Origin: Tenacibaculum dicentrarchi
Lineage (GTDB): Bacteria; Bacteroidota; Bacteroidia; Flavobacteriales; Flavobacteriaceae
Assembly (NCBI RefSeq): GCF_964036635.1
Contig: NZ_OZ038524.1
Location: 1,722,001 to 1,786,000 of the forward strand
Length of the DNA stretch: 64,000 bases
Direction: 5' to 3'
Shown here: positions 8,678-18,935 of the stretch, piece by piece
How positions within the stretch are numbered: the first letter of the stretch is position 1
Layout of the letters: the number at the start of each line of letters is the position of its first letter
Notes under the pieces: generated by a model
What the model was told of the DNA's origin: nothing
What the model saw: only the letters and a program-made list of their open reading frames with translations
Database searches by the model: none
Position numbers and translations under genes: made by a program

Positions 8678-9697
8678 ATGTTAGTTTATAAATATAGAGG
8701 TGGAACAAAAGAAATAATTGAAAGAGATATTCAATCTCTCGAGGAAAATCATTTTTGGAGCTCTTGCATAGATGCACTTAATGACCCTTGGGAAACGATA
8801 GTCAAGTCTGATAAATTCCAAAAACAATCTAAATCTATAGGTTGGTTTCTTAATCAAAAAAAAAAGAGTGCATTATCAAAAGTACACGACGCTTTAATGA
8901 ATGTTCTTGATGCTTTGAAAAAAGCTGGAATTTACTCATTATCTGGTAATGCACTTGATGAAATTCTATGGGCTCACTATGCCGATGGTCACAAAGGATT
9001 CTGTATTGAATATGATTTAGATAGTCTTTTAAATAGTTATTCTGGAACTTTTTTTTCCTTTCCAATTATATATACAAAAAATCCACCTGATATTGAATTA
9101 AAAGATATTCAAAGTAAAAATCAAAAGTTGATTAAAAAACTAGCAGGATATAAATCTAAAAGGTGGGATTATGAACAAGAATATAGAATTACTACAAATT
9201 TTCCTGGTCCATATTACTATGAATATGACGCTTTAAAATCGATTTATTTTGGGTTAAGAATGGATAATGACCATAAAAATTTGATTATGAAGAAATTGAA
9301 AGGAAGAGGCGTGAAATATTATCAAGTTGAGCAAGTCCATAAAAGTTATAAACTAAAAACAAAACAAGTTATAGACCCTTATATCCACGAACCAGAATAT
9401 CTAACTCAAATACCGAAAAATATTGTTGGGAATAATAAAATTGAATTTAAAATAATCAAAAAAAATTATGCTGAAATAATTAAAAGAGGAGATTTAGAAG
9501 TTCTCTTAGATAGTGAAATAAGCCAAACGAACTTAATCAAGTTTTCTGAATACCTAAAATTAAATACTTGTGGAAATGCAAAAAATTTCTTTATTCGGTA
9601 CTATTTAGACGAACAACAAGTTTTTGGAAATGCTTGGGGAGCTTATAACATTATAAATGAAAAAGTTAGTTGTTATATTAATGAAATCGAGAAATAA
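8678..9697 (+). CDS. DUF2971 family protein
   Basis: A 339-residue protein. Its opening (YKYRGG...), then an ALNDPWE motif near residue 32-38, then ILWAHYADGHKGFCIEYD near 98-115, and later RWDYEQEYRI near 160, match the DUF2971 family. That family is common in defence islands and phage-related loci but its biochemistry is not settled. It is soluble. About 100 C-terminal residues lie beyond the usual DUF core and may be an extra module. Sole gene of cassette 10, with no visible promoter. Confidence 0.78.
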   Translation: MLVYKYRGGTKEIIERDIQSLEENHFWSSCIDALNDPWETIVKSDKFQKQSKSIGWFLNQKKKSALSKVHDALMNVLDALKKAGIYSLSGNALDEILWAHYADGHKGFCIEYDLDSLLNSYSGTFFSFPIIYTKNPPDIELKDIQSKNQKLIKKLAGYKSKRWDYEQEYRITTNFPGPYYYEYDALKSIYFGLRMDNDHKNLIMKKLKGRGVKYYQVEQVHKSYKLKTKQVIDPYIHEPEYLTQIPKNIVGNNKIEFKIIKKNYAEIIKRGDLEVLLDSEISQTNLIKFSEYLKLNTCGNAKNFFIRYYLDEQQVFGNAWGAYNIINEKVSCYINEIEK

Positions 9698-9704
9698 AAA
9701 CTAG

Positions 9705-9836
9705 TTACAACAGCATATATAATTTATTGCTAGTACTAGCCTACTTACGAAAATCCTTAGGGGATTTTCTATTCCGTTTTTATTTACTAAATTTAGTGCT
9801 TTAAAAACGCAACAAACCATATACAAATCGTTAGCT
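9705..9836 (+). repeat. attC site 10, type I
   Basis: R'' TTACAAC at 9705-9711 and R' GTTAGCT at 9830-9836. Closes cassette 10. Confidence 0.85.
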
Positions 9837-10341
9837 TTCATTAACAAAAAAAATGCGTGAAATTGGAAAAATAAAGCGTTTTCCTAAAGTAGAATCCTGA
9901 TAAATATTACGCAATTAGAAATGGAATTTTAACGCAGAAGATTTTGAAAAATATTACGTAAAATCTGTCCGCAATTATGAAATAGAAACGGTGGAATTTT
10001 ATCCTGTTTATGCAATCGGAAATGAAAAACTGTGGGATTCTGACAAATATTACGCAAGAATCTGTCTGTAATTCTGAAATGAAAATGGCGGACTTTTAGC
10101 CTGTTTGCGAAATTAGGAATGAAAATTTAGACAAGTTAAACGCCGAATAAAAACGCTGAAAAATATGTGGTTTTATATCGGTATTTTAATTGTAAATAAG
10201 GAAAAATAAACGAAAAGCTAACAAAATATATAATTTATTGCTAGTGCTCGCCTACCTACGAAAATCCTTAGGGGATTTTCTATTTCGTTTTTATTTACTA
10301 AATTAGTTGCTCGAAAAACACAACAAACCATATATAAACCG
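9831..10341 (+). mobile_element. ORF-less cassette 11, family A
   Basis: A 511-bp family A unit. Same tandem-repeat middle and shared 3' domain as cassette 3. No gene seen. It abuts a family B unit. Confidence 0.85.
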
Positions 10342-10347
10342 TTAACC
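10216..10347 (+). repeat. attC site 11, type I
   Basis: R'' AGCTAAC at 10216-10222 and R' GTTAACC at 10341-10347. Closes cassette 11. Confidence 0.85.
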
Positions 10348-10784
10348 TGCATTAAGCCAAATTACACGGAATATTAACGTAATTAAGCGTTTTCGAAAAG
10401 TAAAACCCTGACAAAGATTACGTGAATCTGTTTGTAATGAAAATAGCGGACTTTCTAGCTCGTTTACGCAATAGAAACGGAATCGTAAAACAGTAGATTT
10501 TGACAAATATCACGTAAGAATTTGTCTATAATTCCGAAATGAAAATGGCGGACTTTTTAGCTCGTTTACGCAATAGAAAATAAAAAAATGTTCGGAATAT
10601 TGCCGATTTTAGATTTTTTCACGTAAGTTTATATCAAAATTTAGACAAGTTAAACGCCGAATAAAAACGCTGAAAAATGTGTGATTTTATAACGGTATTT
10701 TAATTAAAAAAGAAAAAACGCACGTTAACAAAGTGTATGAGCGCATATTTTCCTGGCGGAAAAATACGCCACATACACTAGGCG
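10342..10784 (+). mobile_element. ORF-less cassette 12, family B
   Basis: A 443-bp family B unit opening TTAACCTGCATTAAGCC. Two degenerate copies of the ACG-AAGAATTTGTC...GGCGGACTTTTTAGCTCG repeat precede the 3' domain shared with family A. Short open frames (14-19 codons) occur in the repeats but no convincing gene. Ends in a 68-bp type II attC. Confidence 0.85.
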
Positions 10785-10790
10785 TTGGCA
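10723..10790 (+). repeat. attC site 12, type II (short)
   Basis: R'' CGTTAAC at 10723-10729 and R' GTTGGCA at 10784-10790. Stem GTGTATG...CATACAC with inner TTTTCCTGGCGGAAAA. Closes cassette 12. Confidence 0.87.
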
Positions 10791-10834
10791 ATAATTAAAA
10801 TGATACTCCTCCATTCAATAACTTAGATGAGATA

Positions 10835-12934
10835 ATGAAACAAATAAAAATAATAATTACCTTATTAATTACTTTAGTTTTCAATGTTAGTTGCAGTCAA
10901 GAAACTAAAGAAGACACTTTTGATATTGCAAAAATAAAACTTACTGAATCAGAAGAAACAAGGTTAAACAAAAGCCTTGACTACATAAACAATTTAACTT
11001 TAGATGAAATAAAAAAAGAATTTAAAAAAAATATTACATCTATAAAAAAAGCAGTTTATACAGAAAAAGAAACTGTTTTTAATAAAGATAGTATTTTAGA
11101 AGAAGAGTATATTTTACCTTTTAGATTATATTTAAAAGGGATAAAAAAACAAGTAGAAGTTCTTAAAAAACACACTTATTTAATTCAAAATTTTAAAAAT
11201 GATAGTACCTACCTTAAGTTTGATACAAAAAATCAATATATCACAAACTACCACGAAGATAGAACAGTATTTGAAGATATATATACATTGAAGAAAAAAT
11301 ATTTAAATACTAAAGAAATTGATACTATTTTTAATAAAGAAGCATATTTCAAGTTTGGTCGTTTTGATATAGAATATGGTAAAGCAAAATATATAGACAG
11401 TTTATTAGTTACTGCTAATATTAACTACACTAAAGCATATGATACAATTGTTTTTGGTAAAAAAGAAATACTTAAAAATAAAAAAGGCATTATAATAAAT
11501 GAAATAACAAATAACTATGTTCATTTTCAAAATATTGACAATGTAGATTTTTTTAAAATTGAAGCTTATAACAATAAAGGCAAAAAATTAAAAGAAAAAG
11601 AACAGAGAAATTATTCTCCAAATACATTAAAAAAAGAAAATAAGGAACGTTTAAAAATAGCAGAAAAGACCTATCAAAATATTAAAAATATAGAATCTCT
11701 CGAAATCGTAAAAGAAGAAATAAAAAAAATATTTTATAAATACATCTTATTAGAACGTAAATACAATAGTTCACAATATAGTTTTCAAGGTAATATTGAT
11801 AAAATAAAGTTTTATATAGAAAAAGAAAGGGAGAATTTAGATTTCGATTTCATTGTTAAAAATAAATTTCCTTCAACATTTTATTTAAATCAATTGGAAA
11901 AAGAAACTTTGGTAATGAATACTAAAAATGAATTACTCTTTACAATTCCTGAAACGAATCTTAGTTACTTAACATTTGACGGTTTTGATAAAATTAATCA
12001 ATTTTATCTAAAAAATAAAGAAGATGAAAGTCAATACTTTTATTTAAATCCAAAAACAAAAATATTTAAAAAAATAAAGGACGTTTATATTAGGGCACTT
12101 ACAACCAATTTTGTTGAAGTTGAAAAAAGTGACAATGAGTTTTATGCTATTTATAATAATGAGTTTGAAAATGTATCAGGATTTATATACATAAATATTG
12201 AAGTACAAAAATACAATGACGAGTTTTATATTATTGCACAAAAAGAAGATAGAACATATACATTTATAAACAACAAAGGAGAAGAAATAGGAACAAAAGG
12301 TTTAACTAATATTAGAACAAGTTATTTTGAGTATGCTCCTATTGTTTCTGCAATTAAAAACAATAAAATAGGTTTTGTAGATGGAAATGGTGAAACAAAA
12401 GCACCCTTTATATATGATATTTATAATGTCCAGTTTTTAGATCTACAAATAAAAAAAAATAATTTGTATGGTCTTATGGGATATAATGGCAAGCCTTCAA
12501 TTCCATTAATTTATGACAAATTAGAAAGGTTTTACAACAACTTATACATTGTAACAAAAAATGGAAAACAAGGTATTGTAGATAGTAATAACAAAACTAT
12601 CCTACCCATAAAATATACAATTTGGAAAGAAGAATTAGAAAAATTACATATGGTTACTTGTAATGGAAAAGCAGGTTATATTAACAGAAAAGGGAAAATA
12701 ACTATCCCTGTTATGTATAAGAGAGGTAGGTTTAGTGGCTCTTATGGCTTTAGCGATGGTTTTGCTAAAGTTAGGAGAATAGAAGATAATAAAAGCACTA
12801 TAATAAATGAAAAAAACGAAGTTGTAATACCTTGGACTTACACTACAATTAGTTATAAATATCATAAAGGGGGAAAAAGAACTTATACTATAGGCTCTAA
12901 AAAATACAATCATCTATTACAGTTAATTGAATAA
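10835..12934 (+). CDS. WG-repeat lipoprotein, 699 aa
   Basis: The N-terminus is a lipoprotein signal (hydrophobic residues 4-18, lipobox ending VSC at C20), so it should be membrane-anchored and exported. The middle is a lysine-rich helical region. From about residue 480 to 660 there are several WG/KWGY-type repeats, seen as IGFVDGNG, YGLMGYNG, QGIVDSNN and AGYINRKG, each followed by IPx-Y. WG-repeat proteins are common in Bacteroidota; a binding role is usual but undefined. Sole gene of cassette 13, about 50 nt into the unit and with no visible promoter. It is one of the longest cassettes here. Confidence 0.85.
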   Translation: MKQIKIIITLLITLVFNVSCSQETKEDTFDIAKIKLTESEETRLNKSLDYINNLTLDEIKKEFKKNITSIKKAVYTEKETVFNKDSILEEEYILPFRLYLKGIKKQVEVLKKHTYLIQNFKNDSTYLKFDTKNQYITNYHEDRTVFEDIYTLKKKYLNTKEIDTIFNKEAYFKFGRFDIEYGKAKYIDSLLVTANINYTKAYDTIVFGKKEILKNKKGIIINEITNNYVHFQNIDNVDFFKIEAYNNKGKKLKEKEQRNYSPNTLKKENKERLKIAEKTYQNIKNIESLEIVKEEIKKIFYKYILLERKYNSSQYSFQGNIDKIKFYIEKERENLDFDFIVKNKFPSTFYLNQLEKETLVMNTKNELLFTIPETNLSYLTFDGFDKINQFYLKNKEDESQYFYLNPKTKIFKKIKDVYIRALTTNFVEVEKSDNEFYAIYNNEFENVSGFIYINIEVQKYNDEFYIIAQKEDRTYTFINNKGEEIGTKGLTNIRTSYFEYAPIVSAIKNNKIGFVDGNGETKAPFIYDIYNVQFLDLQIKKNNLYGLMGYNGKPSIPLIYDKLERFYNNLYIVTKNGKQGIVDSNNKTILPIKYTIWKEELEKLHMVTCNGKAGYINRKGKITIPVMYKRGRFSGSYGFSDGFAKVRRIEDNKSTIINEKNEVVIPWTYTTISYKYHKGGKRTYTIGSKKYNHLLQLIE

Positions 12935-12964
12935 TATTTAACAGATTGGACATAATAAAACTAT

Positions 12965-13096
12965 TGCCAACACCGTATAAAATTAATTGCTAGTTTTAGC
13001 CAATTTACGAAAGTCCTCGCGGACTTTCTATCTGTGATTTATTTGCTAACTTTAGTGCTTAAAATACGCAACTAATCTTATACAACAACGTTGCCA
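12965..13096 (+). repeat. attC site 13, type I variant
   Basis: R'' TGCCAAC at 12965-12971 and R' GTTGCCA at 13090-13096. Apical hairpin GAAAGTCCTCGCGGACTTTC. Closes cassette 13; start GTTGGCAATA matches end TATTGCCAAC exactly. Confidence 0.87.
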
Positions 13097-13102
13097 TTAA
13101 TT

Positions 13103-13774
13103 ATGAAATATAAATTTCTAATAATATTTTTGATATTTAACCTTAATATTAACTCTCAAATAAAAGGAAAATATTCATATGGAAATAGTTATGATTATAG
13201 ATCTATTCTTTTTAAGAAAGATTTTACTTTTGAATACTTCTCTGGAGGTTGTGTAAGTGAATCTTATGGAAAAGGTAATTATAAAATAACAAACAAAAAA
13301 CTTTACTTAAAATTTGAAGATCAAAGTACTGAATTTAATTCTAAATATTATTCTAGTTCACATAAAATTATAAACACAATAGCAACAAGTAGAAAAGATA
13401 GTATAAATATTAAAATAAAAGTATTAGATGAAATTGAAAATCCTTTTTTTTATTCTTATTTAAGTAACAGAAGGAATCATCTAGGAACCTCAGATTTAAC
13501 TGGAGAAATAAAGTCATTAAGTGGAAGTAATAAAATTAAAATTCCCTTTTCAAAATCAAATTATTTTCTTAGAGTTACAGCTATAGGACAAGAAAGCTAC
13601 CCTTTAATTATTATACCTGATAAAAACTACGAAATTGAAATAATATTAAAAGACCACCCTGAAAGAAAAGAAATTATACAAGGGGTTGTTTTTAGTTATG
13701 ATATAATAAAAATGAAAAGAAAAGAATTAGAATTAAAAACAGGAAACTCTTCATTTATTTATAAGAAAAACTAA
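13103..13774 (+). CDS. hypothetical secreted protein, 223 aa
   Basis: The N-terminus (hydrophobic residues 4-16, then NINSQ) looks like a signal peptide, so the product is probably periplasmic or surface-exposed. The rest is beta-rich (KGNYKITNKKLYLKF). Around residues 115-170 a SDLTGEIKSL stretch followed by hydrophobic strands resembles carboxypeptidase-regulatory-like beta domains, but I cannot assign it. The ATG at 13103 is chosen over an in-frame TTG at 13091 inside the cassette core. Sole gene of cassette 14. Confidence 0.7.
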   Translation: MKYKFLIIFLIFNLNINSQIKGKYSYGNSYDYRSILFKKDFTFEYFSGGCVSESYGKGNYKITNKKLYLKFEDQSTEFNSKYYSSSHKIINTIATSRKDSINIKIKVLDEIENPFFYSYLSNRRNHLGTSDLTGEIKSLSGSNKIKIPFSKSNYFLRVTAIGQESYPLIIIPDKNYEIEIILKDHPERKEIIQGVVFSYDIIKMKRKELELKTGNSSFIYKKN

Positions 13775-13907
13775 TGGCAACAAGGTATATAATTTATTAC
13801 TAGTACTAACCTACTTACGAAAATCCTTAGGGGATTTTCTATTCCGCTTTTATTTACTAAATTAGTTGCTCAAAATACGCAACAAATAATATACAAAAAC
13901 GTTAACC
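13775..13907 (+). repeat. attC site 14, type I
   Basis: R'' TGGCAAC at 13775-13781, directly after the upstream stop codon; R' GTTAACC at 13901-13907. Closes cassette 14; start GTTGCCATTA matches end TAATGGCAAC exactly. Confidence 0.87.
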
Positions 13908-14350
13908 TGCATTAAGCCAAATTACACGGAATATTAACGTAATTAAGCGTTTTCGAAAAGTAAAATCCTGACAAAGATTACGTGAATCTGTTTGTAATGA
14001 AAATAGCCGACTTTCTAGCTCGTTTACGCAATAGAAACGGAATCGTAAAATAGCAGATTTTGAAAAATATTACGCAAGAATTTGTCTATAATTCTGAAAT
14101 AAAAATGGCGGACTTTTTAGTTCGTTTACGCAATAGAAAATAAAAATGAAAAAATGTTCGGAATATTCCCGATGTTAGATTTTTTAGCGTAAGTTTATAT
14201 GAAAATTTAGACAAATTAAATGCCGAATAAAAACGCTGAAAAATATGTGATTTTATAACGGTATTTTAATTAAAAAAGAAAAAACGCACGTTAACAAAGT
14301 GTATGAGCGCATATTTTCCTGGCGGAAAAATACGCCACATACACATGGCG
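13902..14350 (+). mobile_element. ORF-less cassette 15, family B
   Basis: A 449-bp family B unit with the standard repeat middle and 3' domain; type II attC with the ACACATGGCGTT spacer variant. No gene seen. Confidence 0.85.
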
Positions 14351-14356
14351 TTAGCT
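14289..14356 (+). repeat. attC site 15, type II (short)
   Basis: R'' CGTTAAC at 14289-14295 and R' GTTAGCT at 14350-14356. Closes cassette 15. Confidence 0.87.
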
Positions 14357-14862
14357 TTCATTAACAAAAAAAATGCGTGAAATTGGAAAAATAAAGCGTT
14401 TTCCTAAAGTAGAATCCTGATAAATATTACGCAATTAGAAATGGAATTTTAACGCAGAAGATTTTGAAAAATATTACGTAAGAATCTGTCCGCAATTATG
14501 AAATAGAAACGGTGGAATTTTATCCTGTTTATGCAATCGGAAATGAAAAACTGTGGGATTCTGACAAATATTACGCAAGAATCTGTCTGTAATTCTGAAA
14601 TGAAAATGGCGGACTTTTAGCCTGTTTGCGAAATTAGGAATGAAAATTTAGACAAGTTAAACGCCGAATAAAAACGCTGAAAAATATGTGGTTTTATATC
14701 GGTATTTTAATTGTAAAAAAGGAAAAATAAACGAAAAGCTAACAAAATATATAATTTATTGCTAGTGCTCGCCTACCTACGAAAATCCTTAGGGGATTTT
14801 CTATTTCGTTTTTATTTACTAAATTAGTTGCTCGAAAAACACAACAAACCATATATAAACCG
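14351..14862 (+). mobile_element. ORF-less cassette 16, family A
   Basis: A 512-bp family A unit lying between two family B units. No gene seen. Confidence 0.85.
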
Positions 14863-14868
14863 TTAACC
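14737..14868 (+). repeat. attC site 16, type I
   Basis: R'' AGCTAAC at 14737-14743 and R' GTTAACC at 14862-14868. Closes cassette 16. Confidence 0.85.
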
Positions 14869-15312
14869 TGCATTAAGCCAAATTACATAGAATATTAACG
14901 TAATTAAGCGTTTTCGAAAAGTAAAATCCTGACAAAGATTACGTGAATCTGTTTGTAATGAAAATAGCCGACTTTCTAGCTCGTTTACGCAATCGAAACG
15001 GAATCGTAAAACAGTAAATTTTGACAAATATCACGTAAGATTTTGCTTATAATTCCGAAATGAAAATGGCGGACTTTTTAGCTCGTTTACGCAATCGAAA
15101 ATAAAAATGAAAAAATGTTCGGAATATTCCCGATGTTAGATTTTTTAGCGTAAGTTTATATGAAAATTTAGACAAGTTAAATGCCGAATAAAAACGCTGA
15201 AAAATATGTGATTTTATAACGGTATTTTAATTAAAAAAGAAAAAAACGCACGTTAACAAAGTGTATGAGCGCATATTTTCCTGGCGGAAAAATACGCCAC
15301 ATACACATGGCG
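14863..15312 (+). mobile_element. ORF-less cassette 17, family B
   Basis: A 450-bp family B unit; type II attC with ACACATGGCGTT spacer. No gene seen. Confidence 0.85.
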
Positions 15313-15318
15313 TTGTAC
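15251..15318 (+). repeat. attC site 17, type II (short)
   Basis: R'' CGTTAAC at 15251-15257 and R' GTTGTAC at 15312-15318. Closes cassette 17. Confidence 0.87.
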
Positions 15319-15343
15319 GTAATTCCAAAATATACCGAACATA

Positions 15344-15898
15344 ATGAATGAAATTATTTGCGAAATAGACTATCAAGAAATTAGATATTGGATAATTTTA
15401 ATCTTTGGTCTTATTGGTGGAATTATTTCCATTTTGACTTTTAAAAACACCTTAAAACAACGCAAATTAGAAAATACATATAAAACAATTGATTTTCTAC
15501 GAAACCATATTACTCAAAAGCAAATTGATAGGTTTATTGAATTATTTCAAGCAAATAATTTTTTGACAGGAGTTAAAGAAAATGAATTTAAATTTTCAAA
15601 TGGTTACACAGATACAGTTGAGTATATGTTTTCTGAAGGTGGCTGTGGAAATGGAGATATTCATAATTTAATTGAGTTATTTAATTTAATATCTCCCAAA
15701 TTGGAAAATTTAAATTATGAATTAATCTGGTTTGAATATGGTCAAATAATGAATACTTTGTACAAGTGGACAAGTTATCTTGAAAAGATAAAAGAAAATA
15801 AAAACCTTACTTTCTATAAAGAATTCAATTATTTTATGAAAAAAAATGAAAATAACTTATGGAAAAAATCAACAAAACATTACACTTACATTGAATAA
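15344..15898 (+). CDS. single-TM membrane protein, 184 aa (DUF4760-like)
   Basis: The N-terminal hydrophobic segment at about residues 13-32 (YWIILIFGLIGG...) is followed by KNTLKQRKLENTYKTIDFL and a soluble helical region. An N-terminal membrane anchor followed by a polar R/K-rich linker and helices is the layout of DUF4760-type proteins; the assignment is tentative. Sole gene of cassette 18, ATG 32 nt after the crossover base, no promoter. Function unknown. Confidence 0.72.
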   Translation: MNEIICEIDYQEIRYWIILIFGLIGGIISILTFKNTLKQRKLENTYKTIDFLRNHITQKQIDRFIELFQANNFLTGVKENEFKFSNGYTDTVEYMFSEGGCGNGDIHNLIELFNLISPKLENLNYELIWFEYGQIMNTLYKWTSYLEKIKENKNLTFYKEFNYFMKKNENNLWKKSTKHYTYIE

Positions 15899-15903
15899 AC
15901 TAC

Positions 15904-16037
15904 GTACAACAACGTATATAATTTATTGCTGGCTTCTCGCCTACTTACGAAAGTCCTCGCGGACTTTCTTGGTCGGTAATTATTTACTAAATTAGTTGCT
16001 TGAAACACGCAACAAACCATATACAAAACCGTTGTAA
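15904..16037 (+). repeat. attC site 18, type I variant
   Basis: R'' GTACAAC at 15904-15910 and R' GTTGTAA at 16031-16037. Apical hairpin GAAAGTCCTCGCGGACTTTC. Closes cassette 18. Confidence 0.86.
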
Positions 16038-16698
16038 AAAACTCAAAAATTTCGGTAGAATTTAAAATTTAAGAAAATATTTGAAATTTCCTTAAATATG
16101 AAAAAAAAATCTGGCGGAGTTTTTAAAATACGAATTAAAGTTTTTAGAAAAATTGATTAATCTCATTTCTAATCAAAATTCAGAATTGCCCAAAATATAG
16201 AGAAATAGATATGGCAGAATTGAAAACGTGGAATTCAAGTTTTCTTCAAATTTAATAATTTAGAATTACCTAAATATAGAGAAATAAATATCGCGGAATT
16301 GAAAACGTAGAATTAAAATTTTTCTCAAATTGAAAAATTTAGAAAAAATTGAAAATTTAGAAGTTTTATAAAAGCTGAAAATAAATATCGTGGAATTGAA
16401 AACACTGAATTAAAGTTTTCTTCAAATTTAATAATTTAAAAAATATTGAAAATTTAGAGTTTTATAAAACTGAAAATAAATATCGCGGAATTTAAAACGA
16501 CGAATTAAAGTTTTACTCAAAAAAAGTAATTTAGAAAAAATTTAAAAGAGTATTTAAACAAAAAATCGCATTTTACAACAACGTGCATAGTTCATTGCTT
16601 GTTCATTTTCCTTCGGAAAATTCTCGCGCACGTAGAAGTTTGAGTTTTTTAAACTATATTAGTGCTATAATTCCGCAACGAAACCATGCACAAAAACG
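16032..16698 (+). mobile_element. ORF-less cassette 19, family C
   Basis: A 667-bp unit seen once in this window. It holds four to five degenerate tandem repeats of about 90-100 bp (core GCGGAATT-GAAAAC then GAATTAAAGTTTT-CTCAAA). Stop codons occur in all frames. It does not share the family A/B 3' domain. Ends in a type VI attC. Confidence 0.78.
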
Positions 16699-16704
16699 TT
16701 GCAA
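16573..16704 (+). repeat. attC site 19, type VI
   Basis: R'' TTACAAC at 16573-16579 and R' GTTGCAA at 16698-16704. L arms GTGCATAGTTCATTGC and CAACGAAACCATGCAC. Closes cassette 19. Confidence 0.85.
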
Positions 16705-17191
16705 GTAATGGCGGAATTTCAGCCTGAAATTCCTAATTAGTGATTTATCTTTTCTAGAAATTAATATTGTGCTGGAAAAATTGAAAATGACTACTACTCT
16801 ATTTTTAGAAAATAAATCCTAAAAAAGAGAAAAAACAGAATTGAATGCTGAAAAATGAAGCGTGAATAAATAAGCGGAAATTAATTAAGGCGGAGTTTTA
16901 AGCTGAAACGTGAAAAAAGGCAGAATTGAACGCTGAAAATAAAGCGTGAATAAATAGGCGGAAATTAATTAAAGCGGAATTTTAAGCAGAAACGTAAAAA
17001 AAGAGAGAAATAAAACGGAAAAATTGAAAATTAAGAAATGAGAAATTTAGTTAGAAAATCACTACTTGCAACAACATATATAATTTATTGCTAGTGCTTA
17101 TCTACTTACGAAAATCCTTAGGGATTTTCTATTCCGTTTTTATTTAATATATTTAGAACTTGAAACACGCAACAAACCATATATAAAACCG
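16699..17191 (+). mobile_element. ORF-less cassette 20, family D
   Basis: A 493-bp family D unit. Near its start is a perfect hairpin GGAATTTCA-GCC-TGAAATTCC at 16713-16733. Two tandem repeats of about 83 bp follow (core GCGTGAATAAATAGGCGG). No gene seen. Ends in a type Ib attC. Confidence 0.82.
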
Positions 17192-17197
17192 TTAACC
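17066..17197 (+). repeat. attC site 20, type Ib
   Basis: R'' TTGCAAC at 17066-17072 and R' GTTAACC at 17191-17197. 3' side has TTTAATATATTTAGAACTTG. Closes cassette 20. Confidence 0.85.
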
Positions 17198-17640
17198 TGC
17201 ATTAAGCCAAATTACACGGAATATTAACGGAATTAAGCGTTTTCGAAAAGTAAAATCCTGACAAAGATTACGTGAATCTGTTTGTAATGAAAATAGCGGA
17301 CTTTCTAGCTCGTTTGCGCAATAGAAACGGAATCGTAAAACAGTAGGTTTTGAAAAATATCACGTAAGATTTTGCTTATAATTCCGAAATGAAAATGGCG
17401 GACTTTTTAGCTCGTTTACGCAATCGAAAATAAAAATGAAAAAATGTTCGGAATATCCCCGATGTTAGATTTTTTAGCGTAAGTTTATATGCAAATTTAG
17501 ACAAGTTAAACGCCGAATAAAAACGCTGAAAAATGTGTGATTTTATAACGGTATTTTAATTAAAAAAGAAAAAACGCACGTTAACAAAGTGTATGAGCGC
17601 ATATTTTCCTGGCGGAAAAATACGCCACATACACATGGCG
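17192..17640 (+). mobile_element. ORF-less cassette 21, family B
   Basis: A 449-bp family B unit, type II attC with ACACATGGCGTT spacer. No gene seen. Confidence 0.85.
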
Positions 17641-17646
17641 TTAGCA
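17579..17646 (+). repeat. attC site 21, type II (short)
   Basis: R'' CGTTAAC at 17579-17585 and R' GTTAGCA at 17640-17646. Closes cassette 21. Confidence 0.87.
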
Positions 17647-17651
17647 ATTAT

Positions 17652-18359
17652 ATGACCAAACCAACAGAAATACCGATTATTGATTATGCAGAATTTCTAT
17701 TATTCGGAATTGAATTTTCTTTGGTTGATTTTAAAAAATATCAAACTACAATTGAGAGTTTTTTAGACAAAGAGAAAAAGTCATTGGACAAATCGTATAA
17801 TAAAAGTCTGGCGGAATTAGACCAAGATGAGTATAAAAAATATAATCAAATAGCAAAAGACTATTATTATAGAAGTGGAGATATTGCAACTTTATTTCCT
17901 CATAATTTCAGAGCATCGTTTTTAGTACAAATAATAACTTTTATTGAACACGAATTGAAATTAATTTGTGAACATTACGAATTTGAAAAACAAACGAAAT
18001 ATTCTATTAACGACTTGAAAGGAACTAATGATATTGAGAAAGCAAAACAGTTTCTGGAGAAATCTTGCAACGTAAATTTCCGAAACTTGGATAAAGAGTG
18101 GCAATTTATTTTGAAAATAAAACGAATTAGGAATAAATTAGTCCATTCTCAAGGATTTGTAAAGAAAACAGAAAAGGATTGGAAAGTATTTAATGATTTT
18201 AATAATAAATTAAAATATTTTGACTTCAGTCCAAAAGGAGAATTAGTAGAAGAGCCAAAATTGATAATTAAGAACAGGTTACTGATTGACGATTTATTAA
18301 AAGTAACAGAAGATTTTTTTAATAAACTATTAGGAAAAGAATTAAAATACAATTGCTAA
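17652..18359 (+). CDS. HEPN-domain protein (MAE_28990/RiboL-PSP-like)
   Basis: A 235-residue, all-helical protein with IRNKLVHSQ at about residues 158-166. This is the Rx4-6H motif of HEPN ribonucleases (R-N-K-L-V-H). HEPN proteins are frequent RNase toxins and antiphage effectors; whether this one is active is not known, and no nucleotidyltransferase antitoxin is present in the cassette. The ATG at 17652 is 12 nt after the crossover base; an in-frame GTG at 17589 lies in the preceding attC and is not used here. The TAA stop is inside the R'' box TGCTAAC. Confidence 0.78.
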   Translation: MTKPTEIPIIDYAEFLLFGIEFSLVDFKKYQTTIESFLDKEKKSLDKSYNKSLAELDQDEYKKYNQIAKDYYYRSGDIATLFPHNFRASFLVQIITFIEHELKLICEHYEFEKQTKYSINDLKGTNDIEKAKQFLEKSCNVNFRNLDKEWQFILKIKRIRNKLVHSQGFVKKTEKDWKVFNDFNNKLKYFDFSPKGELVEEPKLIIKNRLLIDDLLKVTEDFFNKLLGKELKYNC

Positions 18360-18485
18360 CACCGTATATAATTTATTGCTAGTACTCGCCTACTTACGAA
18401 AATCCTTTGGGGATTTTCTATTCCGTTTTTATTTACTAAATTTAGTGCTTTAAATACGCAACAAACCATATACAAACCGTTAACC
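18354..18485 (+). repeat. attC site 22, type I
   Basis: R'' TGCTAAC at 18354-18360 (holds the upstream stop codon) and R' GTTAACC at 18479-18485. Closes cassette 22. Confidence 0.86.
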
Positions 18486-18929
18486 TGCATTAAGCCAAGT
18501 TACACGGAATATTAACGTAATTAAGCGTTTTCGAAAAGTAAAATTCTGACAAAGATTACGTGAATCTGTTTGTAATGAAAATAGCCGACTTTCTAGCTCG
18601 TTTACGCAGTAGAAACGGAATCGTAAAACAGCAGATTTTGACAAATATTACGTAAGATTTTGCTTATAATTCCGAAATGAAAATGGTGGACTTTTTAGCT
18701 CGTTTACGCAATCGAAAATAAAAATGAAAAAATGTTCGGAATATTCCCAATTTTAGATTTTTTAGCGTAAGTTTATATGAAAATTTAGACAAGTTAAACG
18801 CCGAATAAAAACGCTGAAAAATATGTGATTTTATAACGGTATTTTAATTAAAAAAGAAAAAAACGCACGTTAACAAAGTGTATGAGCGCATATTTTCCTG
18901 GCGGAAAAATACGCCACATACACTAGGCG
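18480..18929 (+). mobile_element. ORF-less cassette 23, family B
   Basis: A 450-bp family B unit. In this copy the first short reading frame (MKIADFLARLRSRNGIVKQ) runs on to 26 codons before a stop. Directly followed by another family B unit. Confidence 0.85.
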
Positions 18930-18935
18930 TTAACC
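18868..18935 (+). repeat. attC site 23, type II (short)
   Basis: R'' CGTTAAC at 18868-18874 and R' GTTAACC at 18929-18935. Closes cassette 23. Confidence 0.87.

Noticed and set aside
16031-16698. Family C cassette as a degraded protein gene
   Set aside because: Repeats contain stops in every frame and vary in length out of frame, so no remnant product can be argued.
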